Assembly (NCBI GenBank): GCA_963855995.1
Contig: OY979729.1
Location: 6,156,115 to 6,220,114 of the forward strand
Reading direction: 5' to 3'
Source: Muricea muricata
Taxonomy: Eukaryota; Cnidaria; Anthozoa; Malacalcyonacea; Plexauridae
Length of the DNA stretch: 64,000 bases
How positions within the stretch are numbered: the stretch's first letter is position 1; every line of letters begins with the position of its first letter. Made by a program: the position numbers and the translations under genes. This document shows, in pieces, positions 1 to 10,460 of the stretch. The notes beneath the pieces were generated by a model. The model worked only from the letters and a program-made list of their open reading frames with translations. It searched no databases and had not been told where the DNA came from.

Positions 1-3
1 AGC
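1..3 (-). CDS. BUB1B: Probable start of a further BUB1B exon, cut by the window edge
   Basis: On the minus strand a pyrimidine-rich tract ending TTTTCAG is followed by GCT at positions 3-1, a good splice acceptor. It lies about 430 bp downstream of the KEN-box exon on the same strand, where the next exon of the gene is expected. Only three coding bases are inside the window, so the identity is inferred from position alone. Confidence 0.3.
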
Positions 4-434
4 CTGAAAACACAGAAGAACCACTGATACGAACACAAAGGTAAACCACGGCCAGCCGAAAATTTAAGAAAGTATAAAAAGAAAGAAATTCTACAGAATA
101 GAGACATCTTGTAATTCAAAATATGAATAAATCAAGGCAAGGAGAGTGTAAATTTTCCATTTTATCTCAGACATCTGTCTGATGATGACTTTGTCTAAGT
201 CACTTTGAAATAAAGTGTATTGATTAAAAAAAACCAGAGTAATAAGTTCCTTGTATGTTTGCATGGTGATTTTAAATCAAAGAATATTAACATGGTCGCT
301 TCACAAGGGACGTGTGAATTTAAATTATTCGTATTATTAGCACTGATGAGGATCGAAAGCTTTGCGACAAGAAATTATACTTTAATTTATAATCATGAAC
401 CATATAGCTTAATATCATCTTCATAACATCTTAC

Positions 435-631
435 ATGTTCCCCTGTCCATTTTCCTGGTATGTTTACATTCTCCTTGCTCATTACACCCTCCACTGGAGC
501 TTCTTTCCAGTCGTTGCCACGGCCTTCAGACAGACGAGACATTCTATTTTCGCTATCATCGGAATCGTGAAGTATAGAGAAACCCAGTCCTTTCTTCTCG
601 GACTTTGCTGGACCCGACCTTGACTGCGCCG
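435..631 (-). CDS. BUB1B: BubR1/Mad3 exon with the second KEN box
   Basis: Minus-strand exon of 197 bp. It has a consensus acceptor (TTCTTACTTAG before 631) and donor (GTAAGATG after 435), and begins in phase 1 and ends in phase 0. The reading contains FSILHDSDDSEN, then an acidic and serine-rich linker, then MSKENVNIPGKW. The KEN codons are at 468-476. In BubR1 proteins a KEN box followed a few residues later by G-x-W lies C-terminal to the TPR-like domain and helps BubR1 bind Cdc20 and inhibit the APC/C. The match is short but in the right order and on the same strand as the two TPR exons at 2145-3098. Exon B ends in phase 2 and this exon needs phase 1, so at least one exon between them was not found. 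The neighbouring sequence is intronic. Confidence 0.72.
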
Positions 632-2144
632 CTAAGTAAGAACAATCAGGACTGAGTCAAACTATCACTGCCACCTGGCGTTGACATTAGAAAAATGTTT
701 TAGTCGACAAACTAGGTATTTGATAGGGCTCGAAACTCAAGCGGGGAACAGTTGAAAAATGTCATCAATTATAGTGTGTCTAGTAAGTCACTTTAACGAA
801 AATTTAAATACAATCAATTTTTATAAAGATTTTTTCACAAGTCGAATATTATTATGGTTATTTTGTTATGTTGACTAGAATTGCTGTTAATTTGAAGAGC
901 ATTCATCAACGCATCACAGAAATATTGCCTTTGATTTAAACCATGATTTTTCTCAATTTGCAAACCTTATAAAACTGCAGCAGCTAACATGTGATTGTGG
1001 CAAAATGAAAATCAATACTTAATCCTCATTCAACATGTGCACCATTTTCAGTTGTAAACTGAGCACAAACCATGTTGGTATAAAAAGAAATAGCTGCATT
1101 TTTAGTGTAACTTTCTCCAAAATTGACATGCAAAGTTTGCACACTTCGTGTTTCACCAATTATTTCAACAGTTTTATTGCTTATTTTATCAGTGGCAAAA
1201 TAAGCCTCTGGCCACCGAGCTAAGGAGGTAGCTGATCAGATGAGAGCAAGCGTAGCATGGTAATGCCTGGTTAAAATTAGACCTTTCGGTAATTACACGT
1301 CACAGCTAATACTGTTTTCAACTTAGGACCACCATAAATGTAGTGGATTTGAAGTTTGTTTCTCACAGGTTATGCTCAGAAGCCTAGAACATCCTTCGTC
1401 AACACATGCATAAAAAAGAATTTGGAATTTTGACTATTAAACATGGAAATAAGCTTAAACACGAAAACGAGACTGAGGGTCAAGGCCCCTCAGCCTTGGT
1501 TTCGTGTTTAAGTTTATTTCCACATTTATTGGTCAAAATCCAAAAATTCTTTTTACTGCATGTGTTGACGAAGGATGTCCTGCGCCTCTGGCGCAACAAA
1601 CAACCAGCATGCCAGAGGCTTGAATAATTTTAGCGCGCAACTGCATTTACTCTACTATACAAGGACCGGTTGTACGAAAGATGAATAGTGATATTCTAAA
1701 ACTTTCTAAACATGTTCAGTACATGGCAAAACCCATATTAAAGTTCAACATTTTCGAGTTAGAGACACTTCTTATCTCTTGCGAGCTCGATATCCCTGGT
1801 GTCATTGCTCTTCATGGCTTTCTTATGAAAAATCACTATCCGGTGGAAAACACTATCACACAACATCTTTCGTACAAGATAAAAATCTTCAAAATTAGTT
1901 TTGTTCATTTTCCCCAAACAAAGTTTATTTTGCAGGATTTATTAAAGGCAATACCGATCTCATACACAGACAGCAATCATGTTTCGCTCGGGTTCTGAAT
2001 ATCTCCAAAACGTTGGATTGTGAATGCAAATCTAGCTTTGTATTCATAATATGATTATTACACCTGATTGGCATTGCTGAGAACAGACTAACTTCACAGA
2101 TAGCAATCAATTACACTAAACAAAACCCGCGCTACAAAACTTAC
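632..2144 (-). other. Presumed BUB1B intron(s), probably with one unrecognised exon
   Basis: No recognisable coding region apart from the hairpin repeat listed at 1389-1578. Splice phases at the two ends (2 upstream, 1 downstream) do not match, so a divergent linker exon must lie here if the gene is intact. Open frames such as 1681-1998 (+) show no family resemblance. Confidence 0.5.
1389..1578. repeat. Long imperfect hairpin (MITE-like)
   Basis: The arm starting ACATCCTTCGTCAACA at 1389 is matched in reverse complement by the arm ending TGTTGACGAAGGATGT at 1578. The pairing continues inward through the AAAGAATTTGGAATTTTGAC and AAGCTTAAACACGAAA regions to a loop near 1485. Each arm is about 90 bp with a few mismatches. 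There is no coding capacity, so it is a foldback-type non-autonomous element within a BUB1B intron. Confidence 0.85.
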
Positions 2145-2341
2145 ACATGATGTTTCTGTAACATCTCTAGAGGTTGAGCATTCTTCTCAATTCCTAACAG
2201 CAACACTTGGTCAGCTTTTTGAAAATTCTCGACATTTTCACACGAGGAGGACCATGCGATGTATAAAAGAGCAAGACGGGAACACGTGCCCTTCGCGTGC
2301 AGATAGTTGAAGATTTCAAGAGGATCAGAACTACAGTCTGC
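2145..2341 (-). CDS. BUB1B: BubR1/Mad3 exon: second half of the TPR-like domain
   Basis: Minus-strand exon of 197 bp, with acceptor TGTTTACAG before 2341 and donor GTAAGT after 2145; it starts in phase 0 and ends in phase 2. The translation reads DPLEIFNYLHAKG, then LYIAWSSSCENVENFQKADQ, then GIEKNAQPLEMLQKHH. This is the characteristic second part of the Mad3/BUB1 homology region I, a TPR-like helical domain that binds the kinetochore protein KNL1 and supports checkpoint signalling. The preceding exon at 2960-3098 ends in phase 0 and reads straight into it. The wording (DPLEIF..YLH..G, then IAW, then F.KAD) is closer to BubR1/Mad3 than to BUB1, but a single ancestral BUB1/BubR1-type gene cannot be excluded because the kinase region is outside the window. 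Confidence 0.88.
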
Positions 2342-2959
2342 CTGTAAACATTGCAAGCAAATACACTAGCTACAATACGGATTACGACAGGGAATACTGT
2401 GAGCATGGATAGTTGAAGAAATGGACAGAGGAGACTAGCTGGCGTCAACGTTGAAACCTAGTTGCGACTCTTGATGTCACGCACGATTATTGCGAATGTT
2501 GTAACGGTTTTCGACATTTTCTTTTTCCCGCTATATTTTTCGATTTCAAACAGTAATATTGAAGCCTAAATTGGTCTTATCGTTTTACGAGTTTCCTACC
2601 CACTTCTTTTGATTATCAGACTGTAGCAAGGTTGACAACAAAAGCGGGTAAGAACATTGTTACATCAATGATGCAACTGGTTCTTAGGACAACCTTGTCA
2701 CAAGTCTGATAATCCTATCAAGTTTGTTACAAGTTGTTAACAGCTTGTTCCAAACTTGTTGTCAACTTAAACAACGTATTGACAGACTTGTTACAACATG
2801 TGCTTTTTTAGGTGTGTGTGCATGAGAAACAACAACTAAGTTGGTTGAAAATGTAAATGTTTTAGAAATTGAGAACTCTTATTCAATACAATCTGGGAAT
2901 ACAGCCAGGGGGGGGGGGAATAACTTGGGTGTGAACTTATACGTTTCTTTAGTACTTAC
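2342..2959 (-). other. BUB1B intron
   Basis: A 618-bp intron bounded by GTAAGTACT on the exon at 2960 and TGTTTACAG at 2342. It contains the palindromic repeat at 2611-2805 and an 11-base G run (2908-2918). Confidence 0.8.
2611..2805. repeat. Inverted repeat followed by degenerate TTGTTACAAG palindromes
   Basis: GATTATCAGACTGTAGCAAG at 2611 is mirrored by a reverse-complement copy ending at 2714. The next 90 bp is made of short overlapping palindromes of the type CTTGTTACAAG/GTTGTCAAC. It is a non-coding repeat in a BUB1B intron. Confidence 0.7.
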
Positions 2960-3098
2960 ATATTTGAGCCAAACATTCAAATAGCGTTGATCATTTTCAT
3001 ATTTGCTCACATCTTGAAACTCCTTGATACACCGTTCTAACAAGGTTCCCGTTTCTCGCCCTCCTTTTGGCACGTTTTCCTCCGTCCAAAGAATGTAC
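2960..3098 (-). CDS. BUB1B: BubR1/Mad3 exon: first half of the TPR-like domain
   Basis: Minus-strand exon of 139 bp. The acceptor is TTTCTCAATGTTTAG before 3098 and the donor is GTAAGTACT after 2960; it starts in phase 2 and ends in phase 0. The translation starts YILWTEENVPKGGRETGTLL and continues LERCIKEF, then YENDQRYLNVWLKY. The R/K-YI-x-W-x-E-x-N-x-P-x-GG pattern is the hallmark of the Mad3/BUB1 homology region I in BubR1. Together with 2145-2341 and 435-631 it gives domain order TPR-like, then KEN box. BubR1 acts at kinetochores and in the mitotic checkpoint complex. The upstream exon carrying the N-terminal KEN box and the usual DPL-x-x-W motif was not found in the following 5 kb, so it is beyond a large intron or too divergent to see. 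Confidence 0.88.
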
Positions 3099-4475
3099 CT
3101 AAACATTGAGAAACACGACAGTTGCAACAAAGCTGCACGGGTTTATGTACACGTGGCTCACACCAGTGAGGATCTGTATGGAATTAACGTCGCATTCGAG
3201 GACTCACCTCATTATAAGTTGATTTCTCACGGGTCATCTTAGATAAACACAGGTTCTTGGAAATCTCATATTAGCCATTTGTCAGACAAGATTTCTAAAT
3301 CCAGCAATCGGCATCATGTGAAAATTATGCACTGTTTTCTTTTGAAAAATTATAAACTACTACAGCAGTTTCGAGTGATACGCGATCATCTGACCTAAAA
3401 TGCTTGACAGCATAGTTGTCTTTGAGGTTTGCACGTCCTCACTAATTTAATACAATAAACGTCACAACTGAAAAAGCCGTCAAGTTCGAATTAACAGAGC
3501 GAGAATGTTTCATAATAAACAGTTATTTTTGACCAAAAAGCGAGAAACCATGCTTATAGTTTAATTAGCGACAGCGCTCAAATGTCAAAAACAACTATTA
3601 TTCTCAAGCATTTTGCGTTGGGTGGTCGCGCATCACTTGAAACTATAGTAAATGATTTATCCAATCAGTCTGACTTTGACAGATTCTACATTTTACAGCT
3701 TGATATAAAAAATAAATAAAAAATCACCCTCATCTGTACCAGATATCAAGAAAATCATCACCATTATATGTTCGAATTTCAGCTTCAAAATTCCTGAAAA
3801 AGTTGAATGGAAGAAATTACTGAAAGATTCAGTCCTAGTTTTAGAAGTGCAGTCATTCTTTATTTGTGCAATTGTGAAAGATTTTTTGAGTGAGGTGAGA
3901 AGGCATAGATTGGTTATGCCAGTTTTAGATTTCATGTGAAAAGATTTACTTAAGAAAACTGTTACATAACTATAATATACTTTGTTTATCTCCTGGTGTA
4001 TTGTGGCACAATTAATTGACACAGACAGATTTTAAATAAATTTATTAAATATTTGTTATGAAACCCCAAAACAAAATGTTCATCCCTCCAAAAATATTTT
4101 CACTATCCCCCCCCCCCCCAATAATAAATAGTCCACTATCTAAGCATCTATCTATTTACAGCTTTGAGCAAATTATGTGGTTCCCTTTTGCATGTAAGGA
4201 ACTTTTATAACATTTTAAAGAAAATACATGTTGTGATTAAGCTTTGCTTCTCATATTAATTCTACAGGTGAGCCATGAGAGTGAATCTGAGAGCAGAAAA
4301 CAATGCACCAGCTTCCCCACTCTCTTAACATTTTTGGTACCACCCCAGTAAAAAAATATGAAAATCTGTCTATGACAATTGGTAATTATCAATTACTAAT
4401 GCACCAGCCATACTTGTTGCTAATGTCGATACTAATTCTAGATGCTATCATGATCATAGCAACCTACCTCTCGCT
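3099..4475. other. No recognisable gene; probable BUB1B intron or flank
   Basis: AT-rich sequence with short open frames only; the longest, 3693-4022 (-), has no recognisable motif. A 13-base C run lies at 4107-4119. Nothing here resembles the N-terminal BubR1 exon. Confidence 0.5.
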
Positions 4476-4539
4476 GATCTAGTGTGCATGTAACTGGTTA
4501 GCTCGGTAAACTAAATATTCTGCTGCTGGTGGCGGTGGA

Positions 4540-4799
4540 AGTTGAATCTTGTTCTTGCTATAATATTGTATTCTGTTGTGATGTATTGTATTGTACATGT
4601 ATTGTATCGTATTGTATTGTACCGTGTGATGTTGTATTGCGATAAGTTGAGTTGTATTCTCAAATTGACCGTATTTGATAATTTTAGAAGGGCCCACAGT
4701 AATTGGTGTACACTGTTGTGGTGACCCTGCCACTTGTTTATATCCGTGTGAATGGCGAAGTTTAATAAATAAATAAATAAATAAATAAAATAAATAAAT
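4540..4799 (+). mobile_element. LINE 3' end with (TAAA)n tail
   Basis: The stretch at 4690-4799 (GGCCCACAGTAATTGGTGTA, then GCCACTTGTTTATAT, then a GGCGAAGTT box, then AATAAATAAAT repeats) parallels the tail at 6730-6840, which directly follows a LINE reverse-transcriptase C-terminus. It is therefore a severely 5'-truncated or diverged member of the same non-LTR family. Just upstream is a TATTGTATTG-rich low-complexity tract (4560-4620). It has no coding capacity. Confidence 0.65.
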
Positions 4800-6004
4800 C
4801 AAATGTCATATAATTCTTTTGATCATCTTAACGCTTTTATCAAATGATTTAAACTTTGTCTACACATCTAATTAAAGACATCTAGACATCTAATTAAAGC
4901 CAACAACAGACTACAAAGAGATGTTAGTTAGAAATGATTAAAATGTTCAGTATCAATATTGTCACACTTTAGGTACAGTGTATATATTTGTAATTTTTAT
5001 TTAATGTCTTGTTGTAAATGAGAAACTTGCATGTGTGTAATTTTGACAGTTTATATATTTTCAAAAACTGATTGCACACAATCGGGAAAATGTAGTTGCA
5101 TATACTGTTAGAGTAATACTACTGATGATGAGTGTCTATCAATAACACAAACATTGTCTCAATCATGATACTGATTATCTGTCAATCACTTGATAGTTTC
5201 CAGTGTTTGAATGAGTCTATAGTCGCTGACTTGTACTTAGTTGACTTGAGCCCTGAATTTCAATTACTGGACTCCAGGCCATTGTGAAAACGAATTGACT
5301 CAAATATGAAAAGCTAAATATCTCAAGTCACTTGACTTGAGACTAAGCTAAATATCTCGAGTCACTTGACTTGACTGGAATGAGTTGAAGATGTGTAGAC
5401 ATGAATACTTGGGTAATGCTATTTATGGTATCTGGTATGAGTTTACTTGACATGATGTCTCAAAATTGCATGAAAAACATACCCACTCAGAGCACATCTT
5501 AAGAAGTTTTCAAAATTTGTAGTTTGAAAGGAAGGCTGGAAAGGAAACTAACTTCCAACTTGGAATGGCCTAACTGGAATGAAAATTTAAAAAAGAACCT
5601 TTAAGATACAAGATATAAAACTAAAGTTATCACGAATAAGGTGTGAATATTTATAGTACACAATTTAATTTTAAACTGTATATATATTTCGAATGGATTT
5701 GATTCATCTTCAGCAGTAAGCGTACAAGAAAATGTTAAAACAATTACGCATACAAGAATTTAAGCTAGCGTCAGCGTGCACATGCAGATATTGCATAAGT
5801 AACAATTAACAATTAATAATCTATCCTAATGTTCTTTTGTTCCTTTTAAACTGGATTAACTAAATAATTGCAATTCTTTGCTTGTTTTAAGGCCATTATT
5901 TAGGGCACATTCACGTCACTTTATGTGAAGTGCTTCTCTATATAGCAATAAGTTCCAGTTATTAGTTGAATCAATTATTTTTGTGTTATTTTATTCTGTG
6001 AGTG
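4800..6004. other. Non-coding; short direct repeat
   Basis: No gene recognised. Two adjacent copies of AAGCTAAATATCTC(A/G)AGTCACTTGACTTGA lie at 5311-5341 and 5345-5375. The rest is AT-rich unique sequence. Confidence 0.5.
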
Positions 6005-6841
6005 TGACCTAGGAATTTTAACATCATCTAGCTTAACATGGTCTAGGCATGTCGATTACCAGTGCACTAAAGCTACGAAAGCCACTTGACATAAGAGACA
6101 TTGCCATTCATCACACTCTATATTTATCCCTAGTTTCTTCTCAGTTATGTTATGGATTGCAAATTTGGGCACCACAAACTGTATCTTTAATCAAACGGAC
6201 AGAAAGAATTCAACGATGGGCAACAAACTATGTGTTAGACCTACCCTTCCGCTGTGACACCATCTACCAACAGCGGCTGTTATCCTTAGACCTTATTTCT
6301 CTATGTTATTGGCATGAATTCTTAGATATTGTTTCATTCTACAAACTAATTCACGGTCATGCAAGCATTGATACAAATTAACTGCCATCAACAACAAATG
6401 GCAACAGAAGAGAAACCAGATTATTCAACCCTGATCATCTAACATTTTTAACAAACCAATGCCAGACCAGCTCCTACCAAAGATCGTTCTTGAACAGATC
6501 GACCAGACTCTGGAACATATTGCCAAAGGAACTGACAGGCAAGAACATCAGCCGAACTCAGTTTAAGTCTGGTCTTTACAAATATTATCCACCAGCTGTT
6601 CAAAATGTTTTCAATGTAGACGATCCGAGAACGTGGAAATCTATATGTTTGTCCTGTAATATGTGTCCTAATCCGTCCTATGAAATCGTTTGTTGTTATT
6701 AGTTTAATGTTTGTTTTATCATATTTATGTAGAGGGCCGCTGTAATTGGCGTAAGCTGTAATGTGTATTCTGCCAATTGTCTATATTTGTGTATGTAATG
6801 TGTTGCTTGTTCATTGGCAAAGTTATATAAATAAATAAATT
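6005..6841 (+). pseudogene. 5'-truncated CR1/L2-like LINE: RT C-terminal end and 3' tail
   Basis: Remnant of a non-LTR retrotransposon polyprotein. Around 6009 the frame reads DLGILTSSSLTWSRHV, the segment after the reverse-transcriptase catalytic core. After a frame change come LYLSLVSSQLCYGLQIWAP and RIQRWATNYVLDLPF, then RLLSLDLISLCYWHEFLDI, the usual C-terminal thumb/extension of CR1, L2 and Daphne-type elements. One in-frame TAA (6379-6381) interrupts the frame before RSTRLWNILPKELTG. The element ends in a 3' UTR and an (ATAA)n tail at 6822-6840, as expected for target-primed reverse transcription. The catalytic YADD region is missing, so the copy is dead on arrival plus mutated. The exact clade (CR1, L2 or Jockey group) is uncertain. 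Confidence 0.85.
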
Positions 6842-8370
6842 TACAACAACATCAACTAGTTCTTTGTTAGTTTCTTACTTTGTTCTGGCCAAGGATACAA
6901 GAAAGACAGGGTCAAGATACTTCTGTCTGGTATAGCCAAGGCCAGTGTCGTTGTACATTCGGTTGTACATTCTCTTTACTTAATTCCCACTCACTGGAAT
7001 CCATGTTAGTATAAAATTTCCTAGTTCAACTTTAAATGAAGCACAATATTATTTCTTTCAAAAAAATATCTTTGCCCAAATTTGAAGTTGATAACCAACT
7101 ACGTCATGTAAGAGAATATATACGATATTTACCGTCCGCGTGATTCGCACTGGAAAAATATTATTTTGTCGAGATCTCAAAAACGGGCGTGGCTGAAGGC
7201 CGTGGGACCTTTTTGAGACCGAGATCAAATATTTTTCTAGTACGGACCGACCTAAGTGGTAAATAACTTCTGCAATAAATATTTTTTTCTGAGCGATGTC
7301 AAATGAAATTCCTAAAAAATTCCAGTGGCGCCGTCAAGTTTTGAGATCAGCTAGTTTGTTACTTTGCTTCAATATTTTTTTCAAGCAAGCAATGCCAAGC
7401 TTGGCCAACAAACAGCAAAACTATTTGGAAAAACCGACGATTTTTATATGCAACTTGATATTTGTATACTCGAGACGACAAATTATGACAAAGGTAAAAT
7501 TATCACAATTTAATAAGTTTCGTTTTACCGGCAAAACGAAGATAGTTGAAATAAGCGTTTTTACATGGCAAACAATGGTGATTTGCAAAGGTATAATATT
7601 ATTTAGCAAAGTGTTGACAACATAATTTCAGGTCAAAAATCACCCTTAAACTGCAGGTTATAGTGGTCAACGTTTTGCTAAAAAATATTATTTGTGAGTT
7701 GTATAATTCATGTTTCACTATTTAGTTCATGGTGTAATACTTTTGTTTGGGTAAAATGTGTGACTTGTACGGCTTTGTATGTAAAAAGAGGTTTGAAATG
7801 CTGGCTTTTTGTTGTTCTAAAGTATAAAGCTTGAATCAAAAGACATGTATTGAAGACAATTTTTTATCTGTAATGTTAGAATGTTTTTTCCGGTATTTGC
7901 ACACCTTTATATTGAAGTTCGACAAATTACAATAACATTTGTATTTTATTTCCCAGTGAAAAATTTAAATTAAATGAATTATGAATTCCTTCAACAGCTC
8001 TAGCATGTAAACAACTCGTATATGCAGGCATGGATTGTTTCGAAGAAACAAATTAAGTAGGAGTGCATGGTTATTTTCCTGACCCCTGATTACCGTTATT
8101 TGCGTTCCATAAATGGTGAAGACCTAAAAAGCTCGCTAGGGCATCTTAATTTGACCAATATTTTGCCGTCATTTATGCATGTTAAGGTTCACGACTCGGC
8201 TCCAATTAAAATAAAGGTCAAAATATCAAAACATTTGTTTTCCGCTTCATTTGAATCATTTCCCACTCTTTTCTAATCTGCAGTTGTCACTCAGGAGTGT
8301 TGATTAAATCTAATTATCTCTTTCGTGATTCATGAAAACTAAAAAGGACCTTCGTGATTTCGTGACAACC
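6842..8370. other. No gene recognised; contains a MITE
   Basis: AT-rich unique sequence with short open frames that look random. The only structure seen is the inverted-repeat element at 7132-7264. Confidence 0.5.
7132..7264. mobile_element. Small TIR element (MITE)
   Basis: The left end TTTACCGTCCG, with GGAAAAATATT inside it, pairs imperfectly with a reverse-complement right end (AATATTTTTCTAGTACGGAC to GTGGTAAA). The inner part pairs GAGATCTCAAAAA with TTTTTGAGACC across an approximately 30-bp loop. It is about 130 bp with no coding capacity. Confidence 0.6.
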
Positions 8371-8527
8371 TCCCCCCCCCCTAATTGCGAAAAAGGTAAC
8401 TCCACGCCTTAATTTCTTTTCTAGATAACACGTCAATATATTGTAAAAGTCTGTCCCTGCTGTATCCAATCAGATTGCAGGAAATAAAAACCCCCCAGTA
8501 AACAAATGTTACAGACAATGGCTGGAA

Positions 8528-8606
8528 GGCACACACGCACAGACACACACGCACGCACGCACGCACGCACGCACGCGCGCACGCACGCACGCACACACAC
8601 ACACTT
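8528..8606. repeat. CA/CG microsatellite
   Basis: Mixed (CACG)n and (CA)n array, preceded at about 8370-8381 by a C-run. Confidence 0.9.
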
Positions 8607-9784
8607 GGCAACATTTAGAAGGATGCCGAAATTGCAGAAAATTAATCATTACATAAAATTTGATTGACATTTTTTTCTAAACAACCAAAATTTCGTGTAA
8701 CGTCTCGAATCCGCATGCATTGGCGTCATGAAAAACATCCATTAAAAAAAGCGGCAACGACATTTTCAGCCTGCAATGCATTATGGTTGACATTTGCATG
8801 AACAACTAAATATCCTGTGGCAGGTGGGACATTTCGAGGGTCTAGTTATTTTGCATTTTCTTAGGTATAACAAATTCACCCAATTTCTTTCGGGAGTTTT
8901 TTCCACGTAGAAATAGTTTAGAATAATTGTATGATATAGTCAAGTAATAATTTTGGCATATATATTTCCGCGCTAACATCTGGGAACAAAACTTTATATT
9001 TGACTTTGCATGGGCTGCGTTGAATTTGGTTACTTGGTAGTTAAGTATATTTTTACAACAGTATTCGAAATTATTATTAAAATGTAAAAAAGCACTTCTC
9101 TCTTGGGCTGAAATATCAAACATCAATAATTAAGTTTGCGTCTATATTCACAGCGCGTCGAGACACGTACAGCGAAGTTCAAGTGTGTGGCTGTAAAATT
9201 ATTTGTGGAAAAATTTTTCATATACTGAAGGAAAACATTTACAAGGTAGGATTTTATATATGACTAAGAATTGCATAGACAAGCATGACCAGAAATTATA
9301 ATGCAAAAAGTTGCATTTAAATAATTTGAATGAAAAACAAAATGTCCTAATGCTAAAGCCATCGCATCTATACGCTTCCATCACATCTAGATACGAATTA
9401 ACCGTTTCATTGGAGTTGTTGAAAAACCATCGGGCGTTAATCGGGATGATACCATAATTATTCACCGCAAGTTTAGAATTGTAGTTACACCTCATGTTCC
9501 TCTGGTGTGTTTTCGTAGACACAATTTTCATACTTGTATTTGTTTTATATATAACTTTTCACATGCAATGACTGTGCTATTAAAACAGTCCAACAAGAAA
9601 TAAGCTCATTTGGGACAAGGTGCAAAAACAGTACAATGTCTTTTTCAATTTTGTATATGTAAAATATCGTTTTCAAAACCTGTAAATTCATCTCAATTTC
9701 CCCATAGTCTAGTTCGAATGGCTTGGTACACGCGTGCTCGTAATGCTTCGACATCGCTTTTTGCCAGTAATATCCTGCTAATTA

Positions 9785-10460
9785 AAACTCGAACCTGTCG
9801 ACCTGTCGACATCGCTTTTCTTAGATCGTGGTATATAAACTCAAACCTGTCCGTCTGTCAACATCGCTTTTATAAAATCGTCATAGTAAACTGAAACCTG
9901 TCGACCTGTCAACCTCGCTTTTATAAAGTATTCGTACTAAACTCAAACCTTCGACTGGCGACATCGCCTTCATTCAAAAGTAGTATGGTTAACTGAAACT
10001 TGTTGAGCTGTCCACCTAGCTTTTATACAGTAATCGTAGTAAAGTCAAACATGTCGACATCGCTTTTATACAGTAATCCTACTAATTAAAACTCAAACCT
10101 GTCCACCTGTCGACATCGCTTTTCTTAGATCGTCGTATATGAACTCAAACCTGTCCACCTGTCAACATCGCTTTTATAAAATCATCGTAGCTAGTAAACG
10201 GAAACCTGTCGACCTATCAACATTGCTTTTGTAAAATCGTCGTAGCTATAGTAAACGGAAACCTGTCGAACTGTCAACATCGCCCTTATAAAGTATTCGT
10301 AGTAAAGTCAATCCTTCGACTTGTCGTCATCGCTTTTATTCAATAGTCGTATAGTTATTTACTCAAACCTGTCGAGCTGTGGACCTCGCTTATTATACAG
10401 TAATCGTAGTAAAATCAAACCTGTCGAAATCGCTTTTATGCAAAGTCGTAGTTAACAAGT
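9785..10460. repeat. Minisatellite block of satellite unit 1
   Basis: About 13 diverged monomers rich in CTGTCGACCTGTC and ATCGCTTTTAT. The block closes with a monomer type (CCTGTCGAAATCGCTTTTAT) that also closes the blocks in units 2 to 6, so monomer order is inherited with the larger unit. Confidence 0.85.

Noticed and set aside
3208-3237. Minus-strand ATG (MTREKSTYNE) ending at a perfect GAG|GTGAGT donor, tempting as the first BUB1B exon
   Set aside because: It ends in phase 0 while the next exon (2960-3098) needs phase 2, and it lacks the DPL..W residues that should precede YI.W in this family.
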